From the NCBI GenBank assembly GCA_020431405.1, contig JAGQIK010000453.1, positions 1-32,548 of the forward strand: a DNA stretch of 32,548 bases, written 5' to 3'. Positions 1 to 8,653 of this stretch are shown here, in pieces. The position numbers and the translations under genes were made by a program. The stretch comes from Myxococcales bacterium. Its GTDB lineage: Bacteria > Myxococcota_A > Polyangia > GCA-2747355. The first letter of the stretch is position 1. Each line of letters opens with the position of its first letter. The notes beneath the pieces were generated by a model, which made no database searches, was not told the origin of the DNA, and saw nothing but the letters and a program-made list of their open reading frames with translations.

Positions 1-13
1 ACGTTCAAAGGGA

Positions 14-88
14 GGGGCTGTCCACTTGTCCACAGGCGACTGGGCTTTCGAAACAGCCCTCCGCGCCTGTGGAAAAGTGGGCAGCCCC
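14..88. repeat. 25-bp inverted repeat with two DnaA-box-like 9-mers
   Basis: Arms at 14-38 and 64-88 are reverse complements at 23 of 25 positions, around a 25-nt centre. The left arm holds TTGTCCACA (26-34) and the right arm holds TTTTCCACA on the minus strand (68-76). Both fit the DnaA-box consensus TTNTNCACA, and the first is the form preferred in high-GC Streptomyces. The centre has its own small stem, GGGCT at 42-46 with AGCCC at 55-59. The repeat lies 82 nt past the kinase stop codon, so it may also act as a terminator, although there is no T-tract. No dnaA, dnaN or gyrB lies nearby, so an origin is not supported. Confidence 0.6.
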
Positions 89-169
89 GGTGCCCATCAC
101 CAGCTTCCATCTCGTGCAGTGCTGTAGAACGCTGCACATCAGCGATACGGGTGACCGCCGCCGAGGGCG

Positions 170-2845
170 CTAGCGCGCGAGGGCTTCGAGGCGCGTGTAG
201 TGCTGCTGCAGCTTGGCGGCTTCGTCCTGCCACTTGGCCTCGGATGCGCTGCGCACGGCGCCGCGCACGATCTCGAAGGCGGCGTGGGGGTCGCCGGCGT
301 CGACGAGCGAGCTGGCGAGCCCTGCCACCGCTGACGCCCACGCTTTGCCGCTGCCACCGAAGCGCTTGGGCGGCGAGGGCACGACCTCGAGCACGTGCTG
401 GAAGTGCTGGGTCGCTTGGCCGTGGTCGAGCTGGCGCAGCGCGTCCCAGCCGCCGCGCAGCAGGTAGGGCACGGCCTGCTCGCGGTCGCCGGCTTCCATC
501 AAGTGATAGGCGACCTGCCCCGGCGACTCGCCGTCTTTGATCGACATGCGCGCCGCTTCGCGATGCAGCGAGACGCGCACCGCGCGCGGTGTCGACGCGT
601 ACGCGACCTGCTGGTGCACCTGGTGCGACGGCATCCAGCCGCGGTCGCTGACGCGCAGAAAGCCTTGCTCGGCGAGCAGCGTCAGCGTGCCGGGGTCAGC
701 TTGTGTCTCGGAGATCACCGACGAGATCGTGTCGGGGCTGGTGGCTCGCCCCACCACCGCCATCGCGTGCAGCACGATGCGCGCGCGCGGCGGCAGCTGG
801 CTGATGCGGCGGTTGATCACCTCGGCGAGGCTGCGCGGCAGGCGCGCGAAGGGATCGAGGTTCAGCAGGCGCGTCAGCTCGATGATCATCAGCGGCGAGC
901 CCGAGCTGGCCGAGGCGATGGCGTCGGGATCGGCCTCGAGGCCGATGCTGGCGAGCAGCTGGCCGGCGAGCTCGCTCGCGCCACTGGCGCTCAGCGGCTC
1001 GACGTTGATGCGCTCGCTCTCGGGCCACAGCTGCGGCATGTCCGGCGAGTGCGTGACGAGCACCACCACGCGGCCCGGCATGCCCATGCCATCGCTGCCC
1101 GACAGCGCGCGCACTAGCGCCATCACCAGCTCGCGCGACGGCGTGTCCATCTCCTGCACGTCGTGAAACGCCAGCAGCAGCGGCGTGCGCCGGGCAGCGC
1201 AACGCACCACCTCGACGAAGGCCGCGTCGCGGCGCGCGCGACGTGTCGGCGCGGCGTCCTTGGAGCGCGAGCTGCTGAAGATCTCGAGCAGCCCCTCGGC
1301 GTGCCGCATGTCGAGGCCGGCGTTCTCTCGCGCGCGCTTGAGCAGCTCGTCGCGCTCGAGCGGCGCGTCGTGGATACGCAACAGGCGCAGCGTCAGGCGC
1401 TGGATCGGACGCAGGCTGGCCGTCGCAGGCCGCAGCTCGGGCGAGACCCAGTACGTGGCGAGCCCGATCTGCTCGCCGCGTCGTGTGCCCTCGCGCGCGA
1501 GCCGCCCCTTACCGGCGCCCGCACGGCCGACGATGCGGATCACGCCGCCCGCCTGCGACTGTACCAGCGCCTCGAGGCGCTCGATCTCGCGCTGCAGGCC
1601 GACCAGCGGCGGATCCCAGCCGATGGCGGGGTTCGCCGTGACGGTGGAGGTCGGCGAGAGGCTCAGCTCCACCTCGGGCGAGCTTCCGTCTTCCGTCTCT
1701 TCGAGCGCCGTGATCAGCTCCGGCGAGAGCAGCTCCGAGAGCGCCTCGCGCCCGAGCACCGGCTTGCCCAGCGCCGTGCCGCAGCCACCGCAGCGCGTGT
1801 CGCCGAGCGACAGCGCGCGCCCGCACTCGGGGCAGGTGCTGATCGAGCGCTGCTCGCGCGTCTTGTCGCTCTTCTTGTCGCCGTCAGCCGGCACGTGCCG
1901 CGCCAGCACCAGGCCTTCGAGCACACGCCGAAACTCGGCGGCCGAAGCGAAGCGGTCTACCGGGTCCTTGCGCAGCGCGCGCATCACCAGCGCGTCGAGA
2001 TACGGCGGGATGCGCGCCTCCTTGCAAACCTTCGAGGGCATCGGCGGCGAGACGGTGAGCTGCTTGAGCAGCGCGTCGGTGGCCGTACCGCCCGCGAACG
2101 GGTTGTTCCCCGTCAGGCACTCGTAGAGCACGATCGCTGCCGAGTAGAGATCGCTGCGGTGATCGAGGTCGAGCCCGCGCGCCTGCTCGGGCGACATGTA
2201 GGCCGGCGTGCCGACAACCTTATCCCCGCCGGTGATGCGCGACGAGGCGGGACCGGGGATCGTCGCCATGCCGAAGTCGAGGATCTTTACATCGTCGAGC
2301 TCGTTGCCGCGAAACAGCAGGAAGATGTTCTCGGGCTTGAGGTCGCGGTGCAGCACGTCGCGCGCGTGCGCAGCCTCGAGCGCCGAGAGGATCTGCCTGA
2401 CGATGTGGATCGCGCGCCGCACCTCGATGCGGCCTTCGGTGCCGAGCACGTCGGCCAGCGAGCGGCCGCGCAGGTACTCCATCACCAGATACGAAAGGTC
2501 CGCCGACGAGCTGAAGTCGAGGATCGAGACGATGTTGGGGTGGTCGATGCTGCTCGCCAGCCGCGCCTCGTTTTCCAGCCGGCGGCGGCACTCGTCGTCG
2601 GCCGACAGCGTCGGGTGCAGCACCTTGACCGCCACCGAGTGGCCGAGACCGAGCACTTCGGCGCGGAAGACGGCGCCCATGCCGCCCATGCCGATCAAGT
2701 AGCGAAGCCGGTACTTGTTATCGAGCACCTGGCCGACGGCGGTCAGCGCCGCGGCGTCGCTGTGCTCGTCGAGAGGTGAACCGCATTGGTCGCAGAACTT
2801 GGCCGCCTCGGCGACCTCGGCATGGCAACGGGAGCACGCGGGCAT
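170..2845 (-). CDS. Zinc-ribbon Ser/Thr protein kinase fused to an AAA-type ATPase
   Basis: This 891-residue multidomain signalling protein starts with a zinc ribbon (C4, C7, C18, C21). A complete Hanks-type kinase follows: glycine loop GMGGMG 52-57, K74 in VAVKVL, HRDLKPEN 166-173, DFG 190-192, activation segment GTPAYMSPE 212-220. A second zinc ribbon (C338, C341, C352, C355) separates it from an AAA_16-like ATPase with a Walker-A-like GRAGAGKG at 440-447 and a Walker-B-like LLLAFHDVQ near 557-564. The C-terminal 300 residues look helical, as in STAND-type regulators. The Walker A Lys is followed by Gly rather than Ser or Thr, so nucleotide binding may be weakened. It has no transmembrane segment and is probably cytoplasmic. 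It phosphorylates Ser/Thr; the substrate is unknown. A CATACT hexamer lies 8 nt before the ATG. Confidence 0.93.
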   Translation of the reverse strand: MPACSRCHAEVAEAAKFCDQCGSPLDEHSDAAALTAVGQVLDNKYRLRYLIGMGGMGAVFRAEVLGLGHSVAVKVLHPTLSADDECRRRLENEARLASSIDHPNIVSILDFSSSADLSYLVMEYLRGRSLADVLGTEGRIEVRRAIHIVRQILSALEAAHARDVLHRDLKPENIFLLFRGNELDDVKILDFGMATIPGPASSRITGGDKVVGTPAYMSPEQARGLDLDHRSDLYSAAIVLYECLTGNNPFAGGTATDALLKQLTVSPPMPSKVCKEARIPPYLDALVMRALRKDPVDRFASAAEFRRVLEGLVLARHVPADGDKKSDKTREQRSISTCPECGRALSLGDTRCGGCGTALGKPVLGREALSELLSPELITALEETEDGSSPEVELSLSPTSTVTANPAIGWDPPLVGLQREIERLEALVQSQAGGVIRIVGRAGAGKGRLAREGTRRGEQIGLATYWVSPELRPATASLRPIQRLTLRLLRIHDAPLERDELLKRARENAGLDMRHAEGLLEIFSSSRSKDAAPTRRARRDAAFVEVVRCAARRTPLLLAFHDVQEMDTPSRELVMALVRALSGSDGMGMPGRVVVLVTHSPDMPQLWPESERINVEPLSASGASELAGQLLASIGLEADPDAIASASSGSPLMIIELTRLLNLDPFARLPRSLAEVINRRISQLPPRARIVLHAMAVVGRATSPDTISSVISETQADPGTLTLLAEQGFLRVSDRGWMPSHQVHQQVAYASTPRAVRVSLHREAARMSIKDGESPGQVAYHLMEAGDREQAVPYLLRGGWDALRQLDHGQATQHFQHVLEVVPSPPKRFGGSGKAWASAVAGLASSLVDAGDPHAAFEIVRGAVRSASEAKWQDEAAKLQQHYTRLEALAR

Positions 2846-2880
2846 CTATGTCGAGTATGCCCGAAAAGAGCGCGACAGCT

Positions 2881-4584
2881 CTACGGCCGAAAGTAGCGCA
2901 CCAGCAAGAGCGCGCCGACGGCGGCGAGCGCGAGCAGCGTCGCGCCGACCACGCCGCTTCCGAGCAGCGCCGAGCCGATACCGAAGTTGAGCGCCAGAAT
3001 CGCCGCCAGACCGCCGATCCACATCAGCACGCTGCGTCCAAGCTGCGCGCTCCACTCGATGTCGGGGAAGCGCTCGCGCACCGGTCCCCAGCCGAGCGGA
3101 TAGGGCCGCACCTTGCGGCAGAAGCGCGCGAGCGGCTCGAGGGGCGGCGGCGCGCTGACAAGCGTCACGACCACCCACATGACCGTCGAGATCGCCGCGA
3201 CGAGCGCGAAACGCGCACCGTAGCTGGGGAGCTGCGGCTTGAGCGCCGCCGCGATGATCGAACCGAGGCCCGAGCCGACCAGCGCCGCGATCTCGGCGCG
3301 CGCGCTGATGCGCCACCAGAACCAGCGCGCCACCGCGATGAAGCCGTAGCCCGCCGTCAGCGTGGCCAGATACTCCCACGCCGCCTTGACCGAGCTCATG
3401 TTGTAGGCGACGACCACCGACAGCGCGAGCATGATCACCGTCGCCACCTGGCTGGCTCGCACGTAGTGCTTGCTGTCGGCCTCGCGGCGAATGAAGCGCC
3501 GATAGATGTCATTGATCATGAACGACGCGCCGGTGTTGGCCTGCGTGTCCACCGTCGACATGAAGGCCGCGGTCAGCGACGCCAGCATCAGCCCCAACAT
3601 GCCCGTGGGCAGCACGTTGACGAGCAGCAGCGCGTAGCCCTGCTCGGCCTTGGCCAGCGGCAGCTGCGGATAGCGACCGATGGCCACCAGCGCGACGAGG
3701 ATCATCGGCCAGTAGTTGATGCCGAAGTGCACCGCCGCGAAGAGCGTCTGGCTGAAGGTGGCGTGCCGCTCGTCGCGCGTCGACATGATGCGCTGGTTGA
3801 CCGACGACGGCGGGTTGCCCCACCACTTGAGCGTGATGAAGACGAGGAACGTCTTGAAGAAGCCGTCGTCGGGGCGCGGCACGAAGCGCAGCCGCCGCTC
3901 GGCCTCCGCGGCGCCGAGGCGCTTGACCAGACCGGCGCGCACGCCGCCGAGCCCGCCGGCCGAGCGTACCGCGTAGATCGCCAGCGCCAACGAGCCGAAG
4001 CCGCCGATAAAAAACTGCGCGAAGTCGGTGACCGCCACGCCCCAGAAACCCGAAGCCGTCGTGTAGATGATCGTCAGGGCGATGATCGCCGCCAGCGTCG
4101 GCGTCGCGTCCCAGCCAAACGCCTCCTGCGCCAGCACGAGCACCGAGCGGATGACCCAGCCCATCTGGATCGCGATGGCGATCACGCCGAAGTAGACGCC
4201 CTTGAAGCCGCGCAGGATCGCCGCGTCACGCCCGCTGTAGCGCAGCTCCACCAGCTCGGCCGTGGTAATGATGTCCGAGCGACGCAGCAGCGGCGCGAAG
4301 ACGAAGGCGCCGAAAGCGCCGGCGCCGCCGATGGCGTAGGCCCAGGCGAACCACACGCCCTGCACGCCGTTTTTGCCGACGAAGCCGGCGATGCCGAGCG
4401 GCGTGTCGATGGCGAAGGCCGAAGCGATCATCGAGGTGCCGGCGAGCCACCAGGGCAGCGTGCGTCCGCCAACGAAGTAATCCTCGACGCTCTTGGTGGC
4501 GCGCCGCGAGAGGTACAGCCCGGCGATCAACGTCAGCAGGACGTAGCCGACGACGATGCTGATATCTAGCGGGGCGAGCTTCAC
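2881..4584 (-). CDS. Sodium:solute symporter family transporter
   Basis: This is a 567-residue inner-membrane protein of the SSS family (PF00474; SglT/PutP type), which couples Na+ entry to uptake of a small solute. It shows about 13-14 hydrophobic segments, an early VEDYFVGGRTLPWW motif typical of the family after TM1, and AAFMSTVDTQANTGASFMIND, where conserved Ser/Thr residues form the Na2 site. The GTG at 4584 was chosen because the hydrophobic family start follows it at once; the open frame continues upstream to 5865 only as an antisense shadow of the next gene. The substrate cannot be read from sequence; sugars, amino acids and carboxylates are all possible. The kinase gene lies 35 nt downstream on the same strand, so the two may be cotranscribed. 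The 207 nt between this start and the next gene hold no other gene. Confidence 0.9.
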   Translation of the reverse strand: MKLAPLDISIVVGYVLLTLIAGLYLSRRATKSVEDYFVGGRTLPWWLAGTSMIASAFAIDTPLGIAGFVGKNGVQGVWFAWAYAIGGAGAFGAFVFAPLLRRSDIITTAELVELRYSGRDAAILRGFKGVYFGVIAIAIQMGWVIRSVLVLAQEAFGWDATPTLAAIIALTIIYTTASGFWGVAVTDFAQFFIGGFGSLALAIYAVRSAGGLGGVRAGLVKRLGAAEAERRLRFVPRPDDGFFKTFLVFITLKWWGNPPSSVNQRIMSTRDERHATFSQTLFAAVHFGINYWPMILVALVAIGRYPQLPLAKAEQGYALLLVNVLPTGMLGLMLASLTAAFMSTVDTQANTGASFMINDIYRRFIRREADSKHYVRASQVATVIMLALSVVVAYNMSSVKAAWEYLATLTAGYGFIAVARWFWWRISARAEIAALVGSGLGSIIAAALKPQLPSYGARFALVAAISTVMWVVVTLVSAPPPLEPLARFCRKVRPYPLGWGPVRERFPDIEWSAQLGRSVLMWIGGLAAILALNFGIGSALLGSGVVGATLLALAAVGALLLVRYFRP

Positions 4585-4791
4585 GGTGCAGGAATCATAG
4601 GGCCAGCGGGCCCGCACCCGAAGAAACCCGCGCCACCGCCGCAGATCTCGGGCTACGCCCGTAGCCGCGAAGCCACAGCATTCAATCTGGATTTCTTCGG
4701 CTTCGGCGGAAGGATCCGCCTCCGACCCCGTATTCAGCCAGCGCCGACCGAGACGCGTCGGCCAAATCGGAGACCTAAAAAGGAGACTGTC

Positions 4792-6063
4792 GTGGGAACC
4801 CTCGGACTTGTGGGCGTTCTCGTGGGCGCGCTCGGCGTGGTCGCGATCATTTACGCCGTGATGCAGAAGCTCAAAGCTGGACGCCTCGCCAAAACCCCGT
4901 TCGCCAAAACCGGTGACGTCGCCAACAACGGCGCCGCCGTCAGCGACCCCAAGGGCGCCGTATCCGTCGAAGGACAGGTCAACTGTCCGCAGCCGCTGAT
5001 CGCGCCGGCCTCGGGCCGCGAGTGCCTGTACTACGAGCTCAAGGTCGTGGGCGAGTGGAAGGACGGCGACGAGAAGAAGAAGAAGGACTACGTCGACGAG
5101 AAGTGCGCCGCCGGCTTCACCCTCGACGACGGCAGCGGCGCCGTGTTGATCGACGCGCGCGAGGGCGGCGACTTCGACGAGGAGACCAGCTACGACGAGA
5201 CCAAGAAGGAAGGCTTCTTCTCGGATCTGCGCGCCGCCGTCGGCAGAGAGAAGCCGATCATGTTCGGCAACTACGAGTTCTACTCGGGCGTCAGCAAGGC
5301 CAACAAGTTCACCTGCACCGAGACGATCGTGCCCGTGCAGCCGAAGCTGTTCGCGCTCGGCGTGCATCGCGAAGGCGTGATCACCGCGCCCAAGTGGCGT
5401 TCGCTGATCCTGTCCACCAAGGGCCGCGACGCGCTGATGGGCTCGACGGCGAAGGCGGCGAAGTTCTCGTTCATCGGCGGCGGCTCGGCCGTCGGCGTGG
5501 GTGCGATCCTCGCGGTCATCGGCCTTCTGATCACGCCGGCCAAGGCCGACATGCCCGCCAAGGACGCTCCGCCCCCCACGGCGGCGATCGGCGCGGCCAA
5601 GGCCACCGAGAAAGCCGCCGCCAAGGAAGCCGACTCGGAAGAGCGCAACGAGAAGCGCGCCAACGCGCCCGCGATGCGCCTGCACCGCCTCAGCAAGTGG
5701 CACCTCTCGGTGCGCGCGCCGCTCAGCGCCACCATCACCACCAGCGGCTCGCGCTCGGCCAGGATCAGCGCCGGCGGCTGCGACGTGCAGTTCCACCGCA
5801 TGCCGCGCTTCATGCGCACGCGCATGTACAAGACCTACAAGGGCGTCTCGGAGCGCGACTCGCACCTGGTCAAGTGGAACGACAAGGAGCTGACCAGCCG
5901 CGGCTTCGTGCTGAGCTCGAAGCTCGACTACTCGAGCATGAAGGTCACGCGCCTCTACACGGGTCGCGTCATCGGCCGCAAGCTGTTCGTCTGCTCGGCC
6001 TTCGCGCGCAACGCCTCGCAGGCGGCCTGCCAGCGCTCGGTCTGTGACTCGCTGAGCCGCTGA
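4792..6063 (+). CDS. GIDE/BAM-domain membrane protein (MUL1-like, no RING)
   Basis: The GTG start has a clear AGGAG at 4781-4785. The 423-residue product has a first membrane helix (4-24), then a GIDE/BAM domain (PF12483) at about 50-215. The family signature is visible: EGQVNCPQPLIAPASGREC followed by YYELKV (60-85). A second helix lies at about 225-247. This helix-BAM-helix layout matches the mitochondrial ligase MUL1/MAPL, but the C-terminal RING of MUL1 is absent. In its place is an Ala/Lys/Glu-rich linker (250-295) and a basic C-terminal region of about 130 residues with five Cys (330, 400, 410, 415, 420 approximately) that I do not recognise. Database labels of 'E3 ubiquitin ligase' for such proteins rest on the BAM domain alone, so ligase activity should not be assumed. 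It likely forms a unit with the next gene, 17 nt on. Confidence 0.82.
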   Translation: MGTLGLVGVLVGALGVVAIIYAVMQKLKAGRLAKTPFAKTGDVANNGAAVSDPKGAVSVEGQVNCPQPLIAPASGRECLYYELKVVGEWKDGDEKKKKDYVDEKCAAGFTLDDGSGAVLIDAREGGDFDEETSYDETKKEGFFSDLRAAVGREKPIMFGNYEFYSGVSKANKFTCTETIVPVQPKLFALGVHREGVITAPKWRSLILSTKGRDALMGSTAKAAKFSFIGGGSAVGVGAILAVIGLLITPAKADMPAKDAPPPTAAIGAAKATEKAAAKEADSEERNEKRANAPAMRLHRLSKWHLSVRAPLSATITTSGSRSARISAGGCDVQFHRMPRFMRTRMYKTYKGVSERDSHLVKWNDKELTSRGFVLSSKLDYSSMKVTRLYTGRVIGRKLFVCSAFARNASQAACQRSVCDSLSR

Positions 6064-6080
6064 CGTTAGACTGCCAAGCG

Positions 6081-6785
6081 ATGGACGCTTGGCAGTTTCT
6101 GAGCGAAGCCTTCGGCGAGCTGCCGTGGCAACAACAACCGCCGACCGAACGCGTACGCGAGGATCATCGCGCCACGCTGCTGGTCGGCGGTTTGGTTTTT
6201 CAGATCCGGCGCACCTACCAGCTCGTCACGAGCGGCACCGGGCGTGGCAGCAGCTATCTACGCTGGCGCACCGAGATCACCTACCCCTACGCGCCGCGCC
6301 CGCTGCTGCTGATACTGCCGCGCAACCACATCGCCTACGCGCGCATCCCCACCGGCGACGCCGAGTTCGACAAGCGCTTCCGTCTCTCGGGCGCGCCGCC
6401 CGAGATCTTGCGGCGCGCCTTCGACGAGCCGCTGCGCAAGCGGCTGCTGGCCGGGGCCGGGCGCTGGCGTCTGGTGCCGACGGCCGAGGGCAAGGCCTTC
6501 AGCATCGACGTCGAGTCGATCATCGAGCAAGGCGCGACGCCGGCCGAGCTGCGCGAGGTGCTCGACCTGTTCGCGCTCGTCTGTCAGCGCATCGTCGGCG
6601 AGTACGACAGGGCCCACGCCGAGGCCAAAGCGGCGGGGCCGCAAGCCGAGGCCGCCTGGGTCGAAGCGCAGAAGCTGGCAGCCGCCAACGCCAAGCGCGG
6701 CGCCATGGGGCTCAAGCTCGCGATCCTCGGCGCCGGGGCGCTTTTGATCATCGGCCTCGTCGCGCTGATGGCGCTGATGTTCTAG
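6081..6785 (+). CDS. Tail-anchored membrane protein of unknown function
   Basis: I do not recognise a family for this 234-residue protein. Its first 130 residues are predicted mixed alpha/beta and soluble, with runs such as FQIRRTYQLVTSG and PRPLLLILPRNH. Residues about 150-205 are helical and rich in Ala and Glu, and the last 22 residues are one hydrophobic helix ending at the stop. This suggests C-terminal anchoring with the bulk in the cytoplasm. It starts 17 nt after the GIDE-domain gene and ends 3 nt before the stop of the convergent glycosidase gene. A TAGACT hexamer at 6067-6072 could allow separate transcription with a very short leader. Partnership with the GIDE protein is inferred from position only. 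Confidence 0.72.
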   Translation: MDAWQFLSEAFGELPWQQQPPTERVREDHRATLLVGGLVFQIRRTYQLVTSGTGRGSSYLRWRTEITYPYAPRPLLLILPRNHIAYARIPTGDAEFDKRFRLSGAPPEILRRAFDEPLRKRLLAGAGRWRLVPTAEGKAFSIDVESIIEQGATPAELREVLDLFALVCQRIVGEYDRAHAEAKAAGPQAEAAWVEAQKLAAANAKRGAMGLKLAILGAGALLIIGLVALMALMF

Positions 6786-6788
6786 CGC

Positions 6789-8639
6789 CTACTCGAGTGG
6801 GATCGGCGGCAGGAACGAAAGCGGCGCCGAGCCTTTGATCTCGGCGTCGGGCAGCAACAGCAGCCCGCCCCAGCTGTAGAACGGACAGCTTCGCGCGTAG
6901 TGACCCGGCTGCGGCTCGCCGCGGCCCGTCTCGCCCGAGTAGTTTTCGTGCACGTGCCCCTCGCGTTCCCACTCGCCATCGAACAGGTCGCGAGACATCT
7001 GGGCGAAGGGCGTGGCTCGCTCGGGGCCGAGCGCGCGCAGGCCGCTCCACACCAAGAAGTTCATCGGCGGCCAGATGCGGCCGCGCCAATAGTCACCGTC
7101 ACCGTCGTAGGCGTTCGAGCTGCGCGGAACCGACGGCAGCACCGGTGGATGGCCGAAGTGCTGGCGATTGACCATGTAGGCGCGCACGGTGGCCTGCGCC
7201 TGCTCGCGCGTGGCGATGCCCGCGGTGAGCGGGTAGAACGATGTCGGCGAGATCTCGCCCGCCTGGGTGCCATCGACGCGAAGGTTGCGATAGACGGCGT
7301 CGCCGCTCCACATGCGCTCGTTGACGGCACGCGCGATGCGGCGGTAGTCCGCGACGAACGGTGCGCCGTCGCGCCCGAGGCGCTCGGCCAGCGCGGCGAG
7401 GATGCGCGCCGAGAGCGCCGCCAGCGAGCTCAAGTCGACGCAGCCCTGCCCCAACGAACCGGTGTCGTGATCGAAGCCGAGCTCCTCCCACATCGGCGAA
7501 TCGTCGAGCCCCGACTCGTAGGCGGCGCCAACCCAGCCCTCGATGTTGAAGTCGCCGCCGTCGTTGTCCCGCGAGCCGTCGCTCCAGCACAACAGCCCGT
7601 CGTGGCGCGGCTCGCGGTGCTCCATCATCCAGCGATGGCTGCGCGCGACAGCGTCGAAGACCTGCTCGGCGTAGTCGACGCGGCCATCGTAGCTGAGATA
7701 CCACAGCGCCAGCGGCAGCAGCGGCGGCGCCATGCGCGTCGAGACGTGCGAGCCGAGCGCGAAGAACGGGATCCGTCCGCTGGGCTGCTGGATGCGCAGC
7801 AGTGATCGCACGATGGCGCGCGCCAGCGGAGGCGTGGAGCCTGCGACCAAAAGCGCCGACAGCGCCGAGTCCCACGAGAAGATCAGTGGGCCATCGCGTA
7901 GCTCGGGCTTGCCCACGGCGGTGGCGATCATCTCGACCCAGCTGCGGTTGACCGCGAGGTAGACGTCCTTCGCCTCGGGGTCCCAGCAGGTGTTCCAGCG
8001 CACCGCGTGCCCCATACGCTGCGGGCCGCTCAGCTGATCGGGCCCGTAGTAGCGCACGAACGACGTCATGCGGCGGATGCGCTTGTCGGCCTTGCCGACG
8101 TTGATCACCGGCGGCATACGCCCGAACGCGATGGCGCTCTTGCCGCTGCCGAGAAACGCCGCGCCTTCGCGCACGCGCGCGTGGCCGTCGAGCGCGATCG
8201 CGCGCAGGGGCTCTCCTCGCGAGAGCGCGAAGCTGAGCTCGTAGCCCGACTCGAGCCGCAGCACGTCGACGCTGGCGAGCAGCACACCCTGGCGCATGAT
8301 CGGGTCGTCGCTCGGGCCGCAAGCGACGCTGCGCGAGTCCGCGAGCATGATACGCGCGTGCACCTCCGGCCGCTCGAGCTCGAGCTCGTAGCAGCCGTCG
8401 AGCGACCAGCAGCCGAGGCGCAGGCCATCACCCATCGACGCGAGGTCGCGGTGCGCGTGGTGGCGTGGCGGCGCTGGGTTGGCTTGGCCAACGTTGGGCC
8501 CGAAGCGGTCGTAGACGACCTCCCCGCCGCGCCGGGTCAGCTGCAGCCAGACCTTATCGCCAGTTCGCGTGTCGATCGCTTCCGCGTAGCTGCGCGGAGA
8601 CCACATCCGCCAGCCGAGCTTCCACTCTTTGCGTTCCAC
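6789..8639 (-). CDS. GH63/MGH1-like glycoside hydrolase (alpha-glucosidase or mannosylglycerate hydrolase type)
   Basis: A 616-residue protein with the (alpha/alpha)6-barrel signatures of the GH63/GH37 superfamily: SWDSAL at 255-260, ESGLDDSP at 375-382 holding the likely acid Asp, YWRGRIWP at 517-524, and HENYSGETG at 564-572 holding the likely base Glu. The N-terminal 190 residues would be the beta-sandwich domain of this family. No signal peptide is seen, so it is probably cytoplasmic and acts on glucosides such as mannosyl- or glucosylglycerate or trehalose-like compounds. The GTG at 8639 was chosen because AAAGG lies 9 nt upstream and the gene then follows pmbA by 14 nt; the longer frame to 9179 overlaps pmbA and reads as shadow. 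It may be the third gene of the tldD-pmbA transcript. Confidence 0.85.
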   Translation of the reverse strand: MERKEWKLGWRMWSPRSYAEAIDTRTGDKVWLQLTRRGGEVVYDRFGPNVGQANPAPPRHHAHRDLASMGDGLRLGCWSLDGCYELELERPEVHARIMLADSRSVACGPSDDPIMRQGVLLASVDVLRLESGYELSFALSRGEPLRAIALDGHARVREGAAFLGSGKSAIAFGRMPPVINVGKADKRIRRMTSFVRYYGPDQLSGPQRMGHAVRWNTCWDPEAKDVYLAVNRSWVEMIATAVGKPELRDGPLIFSWDSALSALLVAGSTPPLARAIVRSLLRIQQPSGRIPFFALGSHVSTRMAPPLLPLALWYLSYDGRVDYAEQVFDAVARSHRWMMEHREPRHDGLLCWSDGSRDNDGGDFNIEGWVGAAYESGLDDSPMWEELGFDHDTGSLGQGCVDLSSLAALSARILAALAERLGRDGAPFVADYRRIARAVNERMWSGDAVYRNLRVDGTQAGEISPTSFYPLTAGIATREQAQATVRAYMVNRQHFGHPPVLPSVPRSSNAYDGDGDYWRGRIWPPMNFLVWSGLRALGPERATPFAQMSRDLFDGEWEREGHVHENYSGETGRGEPQPGHYARSCPFYSWGGLLLLPDAEIKGSAPLSFLPPIPLE

Positions 8640-8653
8640 GCAGCGAAGCCTTT

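Noticed and set aside
14-88. Chromosomal replication origin
   Set aside because: Only two DnaA-like boxes, no AT-rich unwinding region and no dnaA, dnaN, gyrB or parA/B nearby.
1163-2779. Long plus-strand frame (538 codons) over the kinase gene
   Set aside because: It lies antisense to a gene with clear kinase motifs, is Arg/Ala-rich with no motif, and is the expected shadow of high third-position GC.
2776-4569. Plus-strand frame of 597 codons over the symporter gene
   Set aside because: Arg/Asp/His-rich low-complexity product antisense to a recognisable transporter; no family feature.
4585-5865. Upstream extension of the symporter frame
   Set aside because: It is antisense to the GIDE-domain gene and has no domain; the transporter fold begins at GTG 4584.
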